DNA of 64,000 bases, from contig NZ_WUWG01000002.1 in assembly GCF_009833495.1 (NCBI RefSeq), positions 44,397 to 108,396 on the forward strand, read 5' to 3'. Below are positions 51,605 to 59,754 of the stretch, in pieces. The position numbers and the translations under genes are program-made. The notes beneath the pieces were generated by a model. It worked only from the letters and a program-made list of their open reading frames with translations. It had not been told where the DNA came from and made no database searches. This DNA comes from Oceanomicrobium pacificus. GTDB lineage: Bacteria > Pseudomonadota > Alphaproteobacteria > Rhodobacterales > Rhodobacteraceae. Position 1 is the first letter of the stretch. The number at the start of each line of letters is the position of its first letter.

Positions 51605-52096
51605 ATGCAGAAATCCAGTTTGAACCGCCGCACCCTTCTGGCTGCTGCAGGTGCGACGGCGCTTGTCGCCGGGCCGGCGCGGCTCCTGACACCGGCCATG
51701 GCGTCCGGGCGGTTCGCCCCGACGGAGACGATGCGCGGCGGGGCCAACAATTACATGCCGAACGCACCTTTTGTGGACCGGCTTGGCAAGGGGTTCCTGA
51801 TGTCAGGTCGCGTGATGCGCGCCGGAGACGGGGCGCCGCTTGGCAATATCCGCATCCAGATCTGGGCCGCAACCACGCTTGGCGGGGAGCGCGAGCCGCG
51901 CAACCATGGCAGCGTGCTGACCGGACCCGACGGGCGCTACCAGTTGGAGATGGAACAGATCGTGCCGAATTTCGGACAGCCGCATGCGCATCTGGCCTAT
52001 GATGATGGCGCCTTCAGGACCGTGTTCCTGCGCCCGGTCATGCCCAGCCCGAAGGACACATCCCTGACCGCCGATTTCATCCTCGATCCGGCCTGA
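51605..52096 (+). CDS. Tat-exported intradiol-dioxygenase-like protein
   Basis: The 163-residue protein has a twin-arginine signal (SLNRRTLLAAAGATALVAG). The mature part has the compact beta fold of intradiol ring-cleavage dioxygenases, with candidate iron ligands Y50 (NNYMPNAP), Y112 (PDGRYQLEM) and H127/H129 (GQPHAHLAYDD). SGRVMRAGDGAPLGNIRIQIWAA matches the start of that domain. It is shorter than catabolic catechol dioxygenases and would act in the periplasm. The next gene follows after 10 bases and encodes a haem membrane protein, so the two may work together. Confidence 0.68.
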   Translation: MQKSSLNRRTLLAAAGATALVAGPARLLTPAMASGRFAPTETMRGGANNYMPNAPFVDRLGKGFLMSGRVMRAGDGAPLGNIRIQIWAATTLGGEREPRNHGSVLTGPDGRYQLEMEQIVPNFGQPHAHLAYDDGAFRTVFLRPVMPSPKDTSLTADFILDPA

Positions 52097-52106
52097 CCTC
52101 CCGAGG

Positions 52107-52751
52107 ATGGCCGGTCCGGACGATCAGCCGAAAACGGGCGGCGCAGGGGTGCGGGCGGGCCGCGTGGCCGGATTGGGTCTGCTGCTCCTGCTGACGGTGC
52201 CCATCCTCATCGCGGCGGCGAGCCCGCTGCAATCCTATCGCAGCATTGCCTATGTCAGCGGCAGCCTTGCCGGCGTCACTGCGCTCATGCTGCTGATCGC
52301 GCAGCCGCTGCTCGCAGGTGGCCTCTGGCCCGGGTTGACGCGCGCGGCGACCCGCCGCTGGCACCGGCGGGCCGGGGGCGTGCTCGCCGCTTCTGTGCTG
52401 GTGCATGTGGGCGGCCTGACCATCGCGTCCCCCGCAGATGCGATCGACGCGCTGATGCTTGTCTCGCCAACGCCCTTTTCCATCTATGGCGTGACCGCGA
52501 TGTGGGTCACGGTCCTGACCGTCCTGTTGGTGGTCCTGCGCCGCCGCCTGCCCGTCCGGCCGGTCACATGGGCGTGGCTGCACAACGGGCTGGCGCTCCT
52601 GCTCGTGGGTGCCACGGTCGTCCATGCGATGATGATCGAGGGGACGATGGGGCCAGTGTCGAAAGGTCTGGCCTGTGCCGCCGCGCTTGTCGCGGGGACA
52701 GGGATCATCGCCTATCTGCGGGTCTGGAGGACACTCCGGCACCGCGCATGA
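52107..52751 (+). CDS. Ferric-reductase-like (YedZ-type) haem membrane protein
   Basis: The 214-residue protein has six hydrophobic helices. His pairs spaced as haem ligands lie in two helices (TRRWHRRAGGVLAASVLVHVGG and WAWLHNGLALLLVGATVVHAMM), the ferric-reductase-like transmembrane pattern. It lacks FAD and NAD(P)H domains, so electrons must come from another protein. It is cotranscribed with the Tat-exported dioxygenase-like gene and may pass electrons to it, as YedZ does for a Tat-exported partner; that is inference. ATG 52107 has a weak ribosome site. Confidence 0.72.
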   Translation: MAGPDDQPKTGGAGVRAGRVAGLGLLLLLTVPILIAAASPLQSYRSIAYVSGSLAGVTALMLLIAQPLLAGGLWPGLTRAATRRWHRRAGGVLAASVLVHVGGLTIASPADAIDALMLVSPTPFSIYGVTAMWVTVLTVLLVVLRRRLPVRPVTWAWLHNGLALLLVGATVVHAMMIEGTMGPVSKGLACAAALVAGTGIIAYLRVWRTLRHRA

Positions 52752-52753
52752 GA

Positions 52754-52776
52754 CGGGCGGCCAAACAGGCCGCCCG
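52754..52776. terminator. Hairpin between convergent genes, probable bidirectional terminator
   Basis: CGGGCGGCC and GGCCGCCCG form a perfect 9-base-pair stem with loop AAACA, 3 bases after the membrane-protein stop and 20 before the end of the convergent hydrolase gene. It lacks a strong T-run. Confidence 0.5.
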
Positions 52777-52796
52777 ATCCTGTAGAAACCTCCGGT

Positions 52797-53684
52797 TCAG
52801 ACCAGATAGGTCTCGAAATGTTTCAGCGTCCGCTCCCATGCGAGCATGGCCGCGGCTTCGTCATAGCGGGGCGTGGTGTCATTGTGGAACCCGTGATTGG
52901 CACCGGCATAGATATGCGCCTCATAGGTCTTGCCATTGGCCTTCAGCGCTTTCTCGTATGCCGGCCAGCCCGCGTTGATCCGCTCATCCAGCTCGCCATA
53001 GTGGATCAGGAGCGGCGCCTGAATGGCGGGCACATCTTCGGCTGCCGGCTGCCGGCCGTAGAAGGGAACCGATGCCGCCATGTCCGCATAGGCCACCGCG
53101 AGCGCGTTGCAGACCCCGCCGCCATAGCAAAAGCCGACAGCGCCCACCTTGCCCGTTGACCCTTCATGGCCGACGAGAAATTCGTAAGCCGCGAAGAAAT
53201 CCTCCATCAGTTTGGCCGGGTCGAGTTCGCGCTGCATCGTGCGGCCGTCATCATCATTGCCCGGATAGCCGCCAAGCGGCGTCAGCCCGTCCGGCCCGAA
53301 GGCCAGATATCCGGCCTTGGCGGTGCGGCGGACCACGTCTTCGATATAGGGGTTGAGGCCGCGATTCTCGTGGATGACGAGCACGGCAGGCAGCTTGTCC
53401 GTCGCGCCGGCCGGTTTGGCCATCAGACCGCGGATTGTGCCATGCCCGTCCGGGCTTTCATATTCGGCCACCATCGTCTCGATCGACGGATCGTCCGGAG
53501 CCACCTGCTGCGCGAGCGCATAGTTCGGCTGCAGGCTTTCCAGAATGGCGGCCGCCGTCACGCCCGCAGCGGCATAGCGGCTGGCATTGGTCAGGAATTC
53601 GCGTTTCGTCATCTTGCCATGCACATAGCCGTCGAACAGTTCAAGGATATGCGGGTCGAAGTCGGAGGCTTTCTTGCGTTCCAT
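52797..53684 (-). CDS. Dienelactone hydrolase family protein
   Basis: The 295-residue alpha/beta hydrolase has the triad C186 (GFCYGGG), D233 (GELDERIN) and H264 (GANHGFHN), with the HENRG segment typical of dienelactone hydrolases (carboxymethylenebutenolidases). The N-terminal 65 residues include KREFLTNASRYAAAGVTAAAIL, a Tat-like region lacking the second Arg, so export is uncertain. ATG 53684 has GAGGAG 8 bases upstream; the frame is open for 43 more codons without homology. It would hydrolyse a lactone or ester. It lies downstream of the peroxidase operon on the same strand. Confidence 0.83.
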   Translation of the reverse strand: MERKKASDFDPHILELFDGYVHGKMTKREFLTNASRYAAAGVTAAAILESLQPNYALAQQVAPDDPSIETMVAEYESPDGHGTIRGLMAKPAGATDKLPAVLVIHENRGLNPYIEDVVRRTAKAGYLAFGPDGLTPLGGYPGNDDDGRTMQRELDPAKLMEDFFAAYEFLVGHEGSTGKVGAVGFCYGGGVCNALAVAYADMAASVPFYGRQPAAEDVPAIQAPLLIHYGELDERINAGWPAYEKALKANGKTYEAHIYAGANHGFHNDTTPRYDEAAAMLAWERTLKHFETYLV

Positions 53685-53718
53685 TCTTATTCTCCTCGGG
53701 ATGATGTGAAACGGGTTG

Positions 53719-54858
53719 TCACTCGGAATCGATCGTCCGCAGGAAGGCTTCCAGATCGGACGCATCCGCCGGCGACAGGCCGAGCGGCACAAGGATGTTT
53801 TCCCCGTCAGCATGGAGCCGCTCCGGATCGATTGTCGAGTAATGCGCGATCACGTCACCCAAAGTTGATAGCGACCCGTCATGCATATAGGGCGCCGTGC
53901 GCGCGACGTTGCGCAGGCCCGGCACCCGGAACCGACCGAAATCGGCATGGCTGTCGAGAACAGAGCGCACCGCCCATGCACCGGTGCGGTCGGGGTCATC
54001 GCTCCACGAACCATCAAGCGTGTATGGGCTTGCGCGCAGGAGTGTCAGGCCGCGATGCCGCCCCGGATCGACGCCGCCCTGCGGCAGGAAATAGCCCACC
54101 GCCGCATCGTGAAACTCGCCATTGGTGAAACGCGGTCCGCTGTGGCAGAGCGCGCAATTGCCCCGCCCGATGAAGAGTTTCAGGCCCCGCTGGGCGGCTT
54201 CGGGATAGGCTGCAGCGGCGGTCAGGTCCCCCGCGGCCAGCGCGTCGCGGAACCGGTCGAACGGGGTCGGACCGCTCAGGAGCGTTTCCTGATAGGCGGC
54301 AAGCGCCTTTGAGATGTCGATGGCGACGTCTTCCGGCGACCGGTACGCCAGAGGTCCGAAAAGCGTTTCATAGTCCGGCCGCCAGGGCGCGGTGCCGGCG
54401 GCCGTTTTCAACCGGCCGAAATCCATGTCCATCTCTTCTTCGTTCAGGAGCGGCAGCAGCGATTGCGACCAGAGATTGTCGCTCCGCCCGTCCCAGCCGA
54501 ACCAGCGGTTGAACGCGACATCGACGAGTGCGGGACTGTTGCGCGGCAGGCGCCGCGCCTGCGCCGGCGTGGCGCGGCCGTCCTGAAACATCCGGTCGGG
54601 TCTGTGGCAGGTTGCACAACTGGTGGCCCCGTCGCGCGACAGGGCGGGGCTGGTGAAAAGGATCCGGCCGAGCGATATTGCGTCCCGGTTGCCCGAGAGC
54701 CGGTTGCTCGGATCCTGAGGGGGCGGCGGCGGCCATGGCCCGTGACGGAGCGTGGCGGCAATCTCGTCGGGATCGAGCAGCAGGCGGGGCGGTTCCGCCC
54801 CTGCACCCGTGGCCAGACAGAGCACCATCAGGAGTGCGGGCAGGGCGCGGCCTGTCAT
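53719..54858 (-). CDS. Periplasmic dihaem cytochrome c peroxidase (MauG/CCP family)
   Basis: The 379-residue exported protein (signal peptide ALLMVLCLATGAGA) has two haem c sites, C81-ATCH and C235-ALCH. The family pattern is clear: LGRILFTSPALSRDGATSCATCH, NSPALVDVAFNRWFGWDGR, RGLKLFIGRGNCALCHSGPRFTN and RVPGLRNVARTAPYMHDGSLSTL. It reduces hydrogen peroxide or oxidises a partner protein in the periplasm. ATG 54858 overlaps the stop of the YtkA-like gene (ATGA); the longer frame lies inside that gene. A Pro-rich stretch (GPWPPPPPQDP) precedes the first haem. Confidence 0.88.
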   Translation of the reverse strand: MTGRALPALLMVLCLATGAGAEPPRLLLDPDEIAATLRHGPWPPPPPQDPSNRLSGNRDAISLGRILFTSPALSRDGATSCATCHRPDRMFQDGRATPAQARRLPRNSPALVDVAFNRWFGWDGRSDNLWSQSLLPLLNEEEMDMDFGRLKTAAGTAPWRPDYETLFGPLAYRSPEDVAIDISKALAAYQETLLSGPTPFDRFRDALAAGDLTAAAAYPEAAQRGLKLFIGRGNCALCHSGPRFTNGEFHDAAVGYFLPQGGVDPGRHRGLTLLRASPYTLDGSWSDDPDRTGAWAVRSVLDSHADFGRFRVPGLRNVARTAPYMHDGSLSTLGDVIAHYSTIDPERLHADGENILVPLGLSPADASDLEAFLRTIDSE

Positions 54859-55259
54859 TCCGCCGTCACCTCCGCAGCATAGCGCCGGGTTTCTCCCGCC
54901 GCTTGCAGCACGGCCTCGATCCGCCAGAGCCCGGGCATGTGGAACAGGAGCCCGTCGATCCTGTAGGCTCCGGCCCCGTCCTGACGGATGGTCGGCCGGT
55001 AGTTCATGCCGTGCCCGTGCGCCGGCATGGTCGCGGTCACGTCCCGAAGCTCGCCATCCGCGGGGTTGCAAAGGACAAGCAGCGCGGCAAACGGGACGGA
55101 TACGGGCGCCAAGGGCGTTCCCATGTCGAAAAAGACCGGTGTTTCCGTGCCGCTTGAGCGGAGGGCAATCGCCCCGTCGGGCGGTACACATGCAGCCGAC
55201 GCAGCGCCTGCCTGAATGACGGCGCCAAGCGACAGGGCGATAGCAGGGCAATGCCTCAC
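54855..55259 (-). CDS. Small exported YtkA-like protein
   Basis: The 134-residue periplasmic protein has a signal peptide (ALSLGAVIQAGAASAA). The core VTATMPAHGHGMNYRPTI...GLLFHMPGLWRIEAVL is that of YtkA-like domains, which occur near copper and cytochrome c functions. The His/Met-rich MPAHGHGMN could bind copper. It is coupled by ATGA to the peroxidase gene downstream and to the amidohydrolase gene upstream. Confidence 0.7.
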   Translation of the reverse strand: MRHCPAIALSLGAVIQAGAASAACVPPDGAIALRSSGTETPVFFDMGTPLAPVSVPFAALLVLCNPADGELRDVTATMPAHGHGMNYRPTIRQDGAGAYRIDGLLFHMPGLWRIEAVLQAAGETRRYAAEVTAE

Positions 55260-56098
55260 TGTGCCGCCTTCAGCATCGCGGCTGCATTTTCGTGGGCGAT
55301 CCGTGCGGCCAGTCCGTCAGGCAGATCCGCCAGCCATGAGCGTGAAAATTCCGCATGCGGCCCGATATAGTACCAGCGCTCGGGCGCGAACGTGTCGGTG
55401 CCGACCATGAACCGGTCGGGAAACTCCTCGAACGCGGCCCGCCAGTCGGGATCGACCTTGCCGTCGCGTGCCATGTCCGACCGGTAGGCGAGGTCCGACC
55501 AGAGCGCATCATGCTTTCGGAGCATCCCGCGGACCGCAGCCGGTCCGTCGAAGCCCGAATGCGCCCAGAGCACGCGTGCCTCGGGCCAAGTCTGGAAAAT
55601 CAGGTCTATGGCCTCCGCGTCGGAATGGGCGTGCAGGAGCAGGTTCCGCTCCCGCGCCAGTTCGATCATGCGTTGGACGACGGGCGTGTTGATGTCTGTG
55701 CCGAACGCGTGAAATTCGCCGATCGCGCGGTAGGAAAAGCGCGAGAGGCGGTCCTCCAGATAGTCGATCACGGTCGGGTCATGCATCCAGGTCCCGATCT
55801 CGCCGCGCCGCCGGTAGGGGCGCAGCGCCGGAACAACAATGTCGGGTGCGGCCGCCAGAAGCCGCTGCGTGCCAGTGTCGTCCGAACTCGAGACGAGCGC
55901 GGCGACGACGCCGGCTTCCCGCAACAGACGCGCGGCCTCCTGCGGCGGCACGCGCTGCACGGCGTCGTGGCTGTAATGCACATGCGCATCGAATATCGGC
56001 AGGTCCCCGGCGGCGACAGGGGCGGGAAGGAATTTCGTGGCGATCAACGCGAGTGCGGCAAGGGCTGCGCGGATCGGGTATGTGCGTCTGTCGGACAT
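55256..56098 (-). CDS. Exported amidohydrolase-2 family TIM-barrel hydrolase
   Basis: The 280-residue protein begins with a signal peptide (RAALAALALIATKFLPAPVAAG). Metal-binding landmarks are FDAHVHYSHD (HxH), HAHSDAEA, WAHSGFDG and the final Asp in VGTDTFAPE. It is shorter than cytoplasmic members but complete at both ends. It is the first gene of the trio with YtkA-like and dihaem peroxidase genes, all exported, so the three probably act together in the periplasm. The substrate is unknown. Confidence 0.78.
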   Translation of the reverse strand: MSDRRTYPIRAALAALALIATKFLPAPVAAGDLPIFDAHVHYSHDAVQRVPPQEAARLLREAGVVAALVSSSDDTGTQRLLAAAPDIVVPALRPYRRRGEIGTWMHDPTVIDYLEDRLSRFSYRAIGEFHAFGTDINTPVVQRMIELARERNLLLHAHSDAEAIDLIFQTWPEARVLWAHSGFDGPAAVRGMLRKHDALWSDLAYRSDMARDGKVDPDWRAAFEEFPDRFMVGTDTFAPERWYYIGPHAEFSRSWLADLPDGLAARIAHENAAAMLKAAQ

Positions 56099-56245
56099 GG
56101 TCTGGTTCCCCGCTTCTGTCTCTACCGGAACAGGATTGCAGAAAGCCGCGCCCGGGTCACTTTACCCTCCCGTCAACCTGCTACAGTCGCGGGGACGCCA
56201 CGGGTTGACCGACGCTTGGTGGCCCGCATAGTGTAAACTTTGAAA

Positions 56246-56262
56246 ATTTACGCGCGTAGCGA
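56246..56262. promoter_or_regulatory. LacI-type operator candidate before the smo regulator gene
   Basis: TACGCGCGTA (56249-56258) is a perfect palindrome centred on CG. It sits 24 bases before the regulator ATG, in an AT-rich stretch. The ACGCGCGT core and a flanking TTA/TAA recur before the binding-protein gene at 57352-57359. This fits autoregulation. Confidence 0.5.
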
Positions 56263-56282
56263 TTGAAGGGCCGGAACCTGCC

Positions 56283-57314
56283 ATGTCGAAGACCAAGATC
56301 CGCAACATGGAGGAGTTCTCGGCCATCTGCGGCATCTCGCGGCCGACCCTGTCCAAGTTTTTCAACGATCCGACCAGCGTCCGGCGCTCCACCCGCGCGA
56401 AGATCGAGGCCGCGCTCGAGAAATACGACTACCGCCCCAACATCTATGCGATGAACCAGAACCGGACCAAGACCCGCACGATCGGGATTCTGGTGCCCTA
56501 TCTGGCCGACCCGTTCTTCTCCGAGATCGGGCGCGCGGTGGAACTGGCCTGTATCGAGGCGGGCTACAGTCCGCTCCTGCTCAGCTCCCACGGCAGCCGC
56601 CAGCAGGAAGTGGACAATCTCGATCTGTTGCGCGGGTTGAAGCCGGCGGGCGTGCTGCTTGCGCCGCTTGGCCGCGATTCCGACGCCGAGGTGATCCGCC
56701 GGTTCGGCCGCGATGTGCCGCTTGTCCTCTTTGACGCCAATATCGAGGATGCGGGCGAAGCCTTTGTCGGGTCGGACAATTTCCAGAGCATCGACCTCAT
56801 GGTCGATTATCTGTGCCGGTCGGGCCAGCCGCCCTGTCTTTTCGAGATGAAATCGCCGGTGAACCCGAATGCCAACAAGCGCCGCGCAGCCTATCTGGAC
56901 AGTATGGCCCGCCACGGTCAGACCGCGCATGTGTTCCAGGCCGACGGCACCGGTTGGGATTTCGAGGAGATCGGCCTTAATGCGGGCGGCAGGATGCTCG
57001 CGGATGGGGCGTTTCCCACCGACACGATCCTGTGCAGCAACGACCGGCTGGCGATTGGGATGCTGTCGGCCGCCTTCGGCCTGGGTATCCGTGTCGGTCA
57101 CCGGGAGGGGGCGGCGCTGCGCGTGGCGGGTCATGATGACCACCCGTTCGCCCGTTACACCGCACCGCCGCTGACGACCATCGCGCAGGACTATTCTGCC
57201 ATTGCCGCCCGCGCGGCCTCGACGCTCTTTGCCCTGCTGGATGGCGGAGACCATACGCCATCGCGAGAGGAAACGCTTTTTGACGGCCGGTTGGTGATGC
57301 GGGATTCGGCATGA
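56283..57314 (+). CDS. LacI-family regulator of the polyol operon
   Basis: The 343-residue regulator has a divergent LacI helix-turn-helix (IRNMEEFSAICGISRPTLSKFFNDPTSVRRSTR) and a periplasmic-binding-protein-like effector domain (IGILVPYLADPFFSEIGRAVELA). In the hinge, PNIYAMNQ has Gln where LacI has the minor-groove Leu. It lies 117 bases before the polyol binding-protein gene on the same strand, with matching palindromes before both genes. Expected effector: a hexitol or its keto-sugar product. Confidence 0.87.
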   Translation: MSKTKIRNMEEFSAICGISRPTLSKFFNDPTSVRRSTRAKIEAALEKYDYRPNIYAMNQNRTKTRTIGILVPYLADPFFSEIGRAVELACIEAGYSPLLLSSHGSRQQEVDNLDLLRGLKPAGVLLAPLGRDSDAEVIRRFGRDVPLVLFDANIEDAGEAFVGSDNFQSIDLMVDYLCRSGQPPCLFEMKSPVNPNANKRRAAYLDSMARHGQTAHVFQADGTGWDFEEIGLNAGGRMLADGAFPTDTILCSNDRLAIGMLSAAFGLGIRVGHREGAALRVAGHDDHPFARYTAPPLTTIAQDYSAIAARAASTLFALLDGGDHTPSREETLFDGRLVMRDSA

Positions 57315-57346
57315 AGGACAGGGTATTCGCCGCGCGCACCAGTTAA

Positions 57347-57399
57347 AATTAACGCGCGTAAAATTTTAATTGACTTCGCGTCAGCCGACTGACTAGATT
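57347..57399 (+). promoter_or_regulatory. Promoter and LacI-type operator of the smo polyol operon
   Basis: TTAACGCGCGTAAA (57349-57362) is a near-palindrome centred on CG, sharing the ACGCGCGTA core with the site before the regulator gene. It lies directly upstream of TTGACT (57370-57375), which has TAGATT (57394-57399) 18 bases further on. The binding-protein ATG follows after about 32 bases. Confidence 0.55.
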
Positions 57400-57431
57400 T
57401 TCCCATCATCCAGCCAAAGGGGGGAATCAGG

Positions 57432-58736
57432 ATGTCTTTGAGGAAATTGCTTGCCGCTGCGACGGCACTCACGGTCGCCGGTGGCACCGGGGCATTCGCC
57501 CAGACCATCACCATCGCGACCGTCAACAATGGCGACATGATCCGTATGCAGGGATATACGGACCAGTTCACCGAAGCGACGGGGATCGGCGTCGAATGGG
57601 TCACGCTGGAGGAGAATGTTCTGCGCCAGCGCGTGACGACCGATATCACCACCAAGGGCGGCCAGTTCGACATCATGACCATCGGGATGTACGAGACGCC
57701 GATCTGGGGGGCGAACGGCTGGCTGGTGCCGCTCGACGATCTGTCGGACGAGTATGACGTGGGTGATATCCTGCCGGCGATGGCAGGTGGCCTCAGCCAT
57801 GACGGTACGCTCTATGCTGCGCCCTTCTACGGCGAAAGCTCGATGATCATGTATCGCACCGACCTGATGGAGCAGGCGGGGCTGGAGATGCCCGAGGCGC
57901 CCACCTGGGAATTCATCGCCGAGGCGGCCCGCGCAATGACCGACCGCGAGAATGACATCAACGGCATCTGCCTGCGGGGCAAGGCCGGCTGGGGTGAGGG
58001 CGGTGCCTTTATCACCGCCATGTCCAACAGCTTCGGTGCCCGCTGGTTCGACGAGGACTGGAACGCCCAGTTCGACCAGCCGGCATGGGCCGAGACGCTG
58101 AATTTTTACGTCAACCTGATGAACGATGCCGGCCCTCCGGGCTACTCGACCAACGGGTTCAACGAGAACCTCTCGCTCTTCCAGCAGGGCAAGTGCGGCA
58201 TGTGGATCGACGCGACTGTTGCGGCATCCTTCGTGACCAATCCCGACGAATCCACCGTAGCCGACAAGGTCGGGTTCGCGCTGGCGCCGGATAACGGTCT
58301 CGGCAAGCGTTCCAACTGGCTCTGGGCCTGGGCACTGGCCATTCCCGCGGGCACCCAGCAGGAAGCCGAAGCCAAGCAGTTCATCGAATGGGCAACCTCG
58401 AAGGACTATATCGCGCTGGTGGCGGAAAATGAGGGTTGGGCCAACGTGCCGCCGGGTGCGCGCACCTCGCTCTACGAGACGCCCGAATATCAGGAAGTGC
58501 CGTTCGCGCAGATGACGCTCGACTCGATCCTGTCGGCCGATCCGAACAACCCGACCGTCGATCCGGTGCCCTATGTCGGCATCCAGTTCGCGGCGATCCC
58601 GGAATTTGCGGGCATCGCCACCGAGGTGAGCCAGGAATTCTCCGCGGCCTATGCCGGCCAGCAGAGCGTCGAAGAGGCGCTGGAGAAAGCTCAGGCGCTG
58701 ACCAACGACGCGATGGAAGCCGCCGGCTACCGCTGA
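57432..58736 (+). CDS. smoE: Polyol ABC transporter substrate-binding protein
   Basis: The 434-residue periplasmic binding protein for hexitols (sorbitol/mannitol type) has signal peptide KLLAAATALTVAGGTGAFA, cleaved before QTITIAT. The first strand and MIRMQGYTDQFTEATGIGVEWVTLEENVLRQRVTTDI are typical of SmoE-like proteins. Later landmarks are YAAPFYGESSMIMYRTDLMEQAGLEMP and SNWLWAWALAIPAG. It heads the operon smoE-F-G-K-smoS-mtlK, as known in R. sphaeroides. Symbol assigned from gene order and resemblance. Confidence 0.88.
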   Translation: MSLRKLLAAATALTVAGGTGAFAQTITIATVNNGDMIRMQGYTDQFTEATGIGVEWVTLEENVLRQRVTTDITTKGGQFDIMTIGMYETPIWGANGWLVPLDDLSDEYDVGDILPAMAGGLSHDGTLYAAPFYGESSMIMYRTDLMEQAGLEMPEAPTWEFIAEAARAMTDRENDINGICLRGKAGWGEGGAFITAMSNSFGARWFDEDWNAQFDQPAWAETLNFYVNLMNDAGPPGYSTNGFNENLSLFQQGKCGMWIDATVAASFVTNPDESTVADKVGFALAPDNGLGKRSNWLWAWALAIPAGTQQEAEAKQFIEWATSKDYIALVAENEGWANVPPGARTSLYETPEYQEVPFAQMTLDSILSADPNNPTVDPVPYVGIQFAAIPEFAGIATEVSQEFSAAYAGQQSVEEALEKAQALTNDAMEAAGYR

Positions 58737-58754
58737 TCGCGTAAAACCGCATAT

Positions 58755-58783
58755 CCCGGGGGCGGCCATGCGTCGCCCCCGGG
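58755..58783 (+). other. GC-rich intercistronic stem-loop after smoE
   Basis: CCCGGGGGCG and CGCCCCCGGG form a perfect 10-base-pair stem with a 9-base loop, 18 bases after the binding-protein stop and without a T-run. It has the same position as the stem-loops after the other two binding-protein genes and probably the same role in setting expression ratios. Confidence 0.65.
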
Positions 58784-58860
58784 GACCCCGCTCTCCGGCC
58801 CTCACACCAGATATCCCGAACGTCTCAAGCGGCTGCGCGCCGTGCGACAGGAGAAGACCC

Positions 58861-59739
58861 ATGGCCACCAAGGCATCCAGATCTGCCGCTCGCGTCATGA
58901 TGGCCCCGGCCGTGGTCCTGCTTCTGGGCTGGATGCTCGTCCCGCTGACGATGACGCTTTTCTTCTCCTTCAAGAAATACCTGCCGCTGCGCGGTGACTC
59001 GCTGGAACGTGGCCTCGACTGGGTCGGTTTCGACAATTACATCCGCTTCGTATCGTCGAGCAGTTTCTGGCCGAGCGTGCAGACCACGCTCATCATGGTG
59101 GGCGGCGTGCTCGTCATCACGGTGGTGCTCGGCATCCTGCTTGCCATGCTGCTCGACCAGCCCTTCTGGGGGCAGGGGATCGTGCGCATCCTTGTCATCG
59201 CACCCTTTTTCGTGATGCCGACCGTGTCCGCGCTGGTGTGGAAAAACATGTTCATGGACCCGGTGAACGGCATCCTAGCGCATCTGTGGCGCTTCTTCGG
59301 GGCCGAACCGGTCCTGTGGCTGTCCGATGCCTCGCTCGCCTCGATCATCCTGATCGTGTCCTGGCAATGGCTGCCCTTCGCGACGCTGATCCTGTTGACC
59401 GCAATCCAGTCGCTCGACAGTGAACAGCTGGAAGCGGCCGAGATGGACGGCGCGCCGCCGCAAAAACGCTTCTGGTTCATCATCCTGCCGCATCTCAGCC
59501 GCGCCATCACCATCGTGATCCTGATCCAGACGATCTTCCTTCTGTCGATCTTCGCGGAGATTTTCGTCACCACCGGAGGGGCCTTCGGCACGCGGACATT
59601 GACCTATCTGATCTTCCAGCGGGTGGTGGACAGCCAGAATATCGGGCTCGGCTCAGCCGGCGGTGTCTACGCCATCATCCTCGCCAATATCGTTGCGATC
59701 TTCCTGATGCGCATCGTCGGCAAGAATCTGGACGCCTGA
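58861..59739 (+). CDS. smoF: Polyol ABC transporter permease (MalF type)
   Basis: The 292-residue inner-membrane permease has a first helix at RVMMAPAVVLLLGWMLVPLTMTLFFSF and the EAA loop QLEAAEMDGAPPQKRFWFIILPHLSRA, with Glu in place of the usual Arg. ATG 58861 follows CAGGAGAAGACCC. It works with SmoG and SmoK to import hexitols. Length is normal for the family. Confidence 0.9.
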   Translation: MATKASRSAARVMMAPAVVLLLGWMLVPLTMTLFFSFKKYLPLRGDSLERGLDWVGFDNYIRFVSSSSFWPSVQTTLIMVGGVLVITVVLGILLAMLLDQPFWGQGIVRILVIAPFFVMPTVSALVWKNMFMDPVNGILAHLWRFFGAEPVLWLSDASLASIILIVSWQWLPFATLILLTAIQSLDSEQLEAAEMDGAPPQKRFWFIILPHLSRAITIVILIQTIFLLSIFAEIFVTTGGAFGTRTLTYLIFQRVVDSQNIGLGSAGGVYAIILANIVAIFLMRIVGKNLDA

Positions 59740-59754
59740 GGGGGGAGCGGAGCC

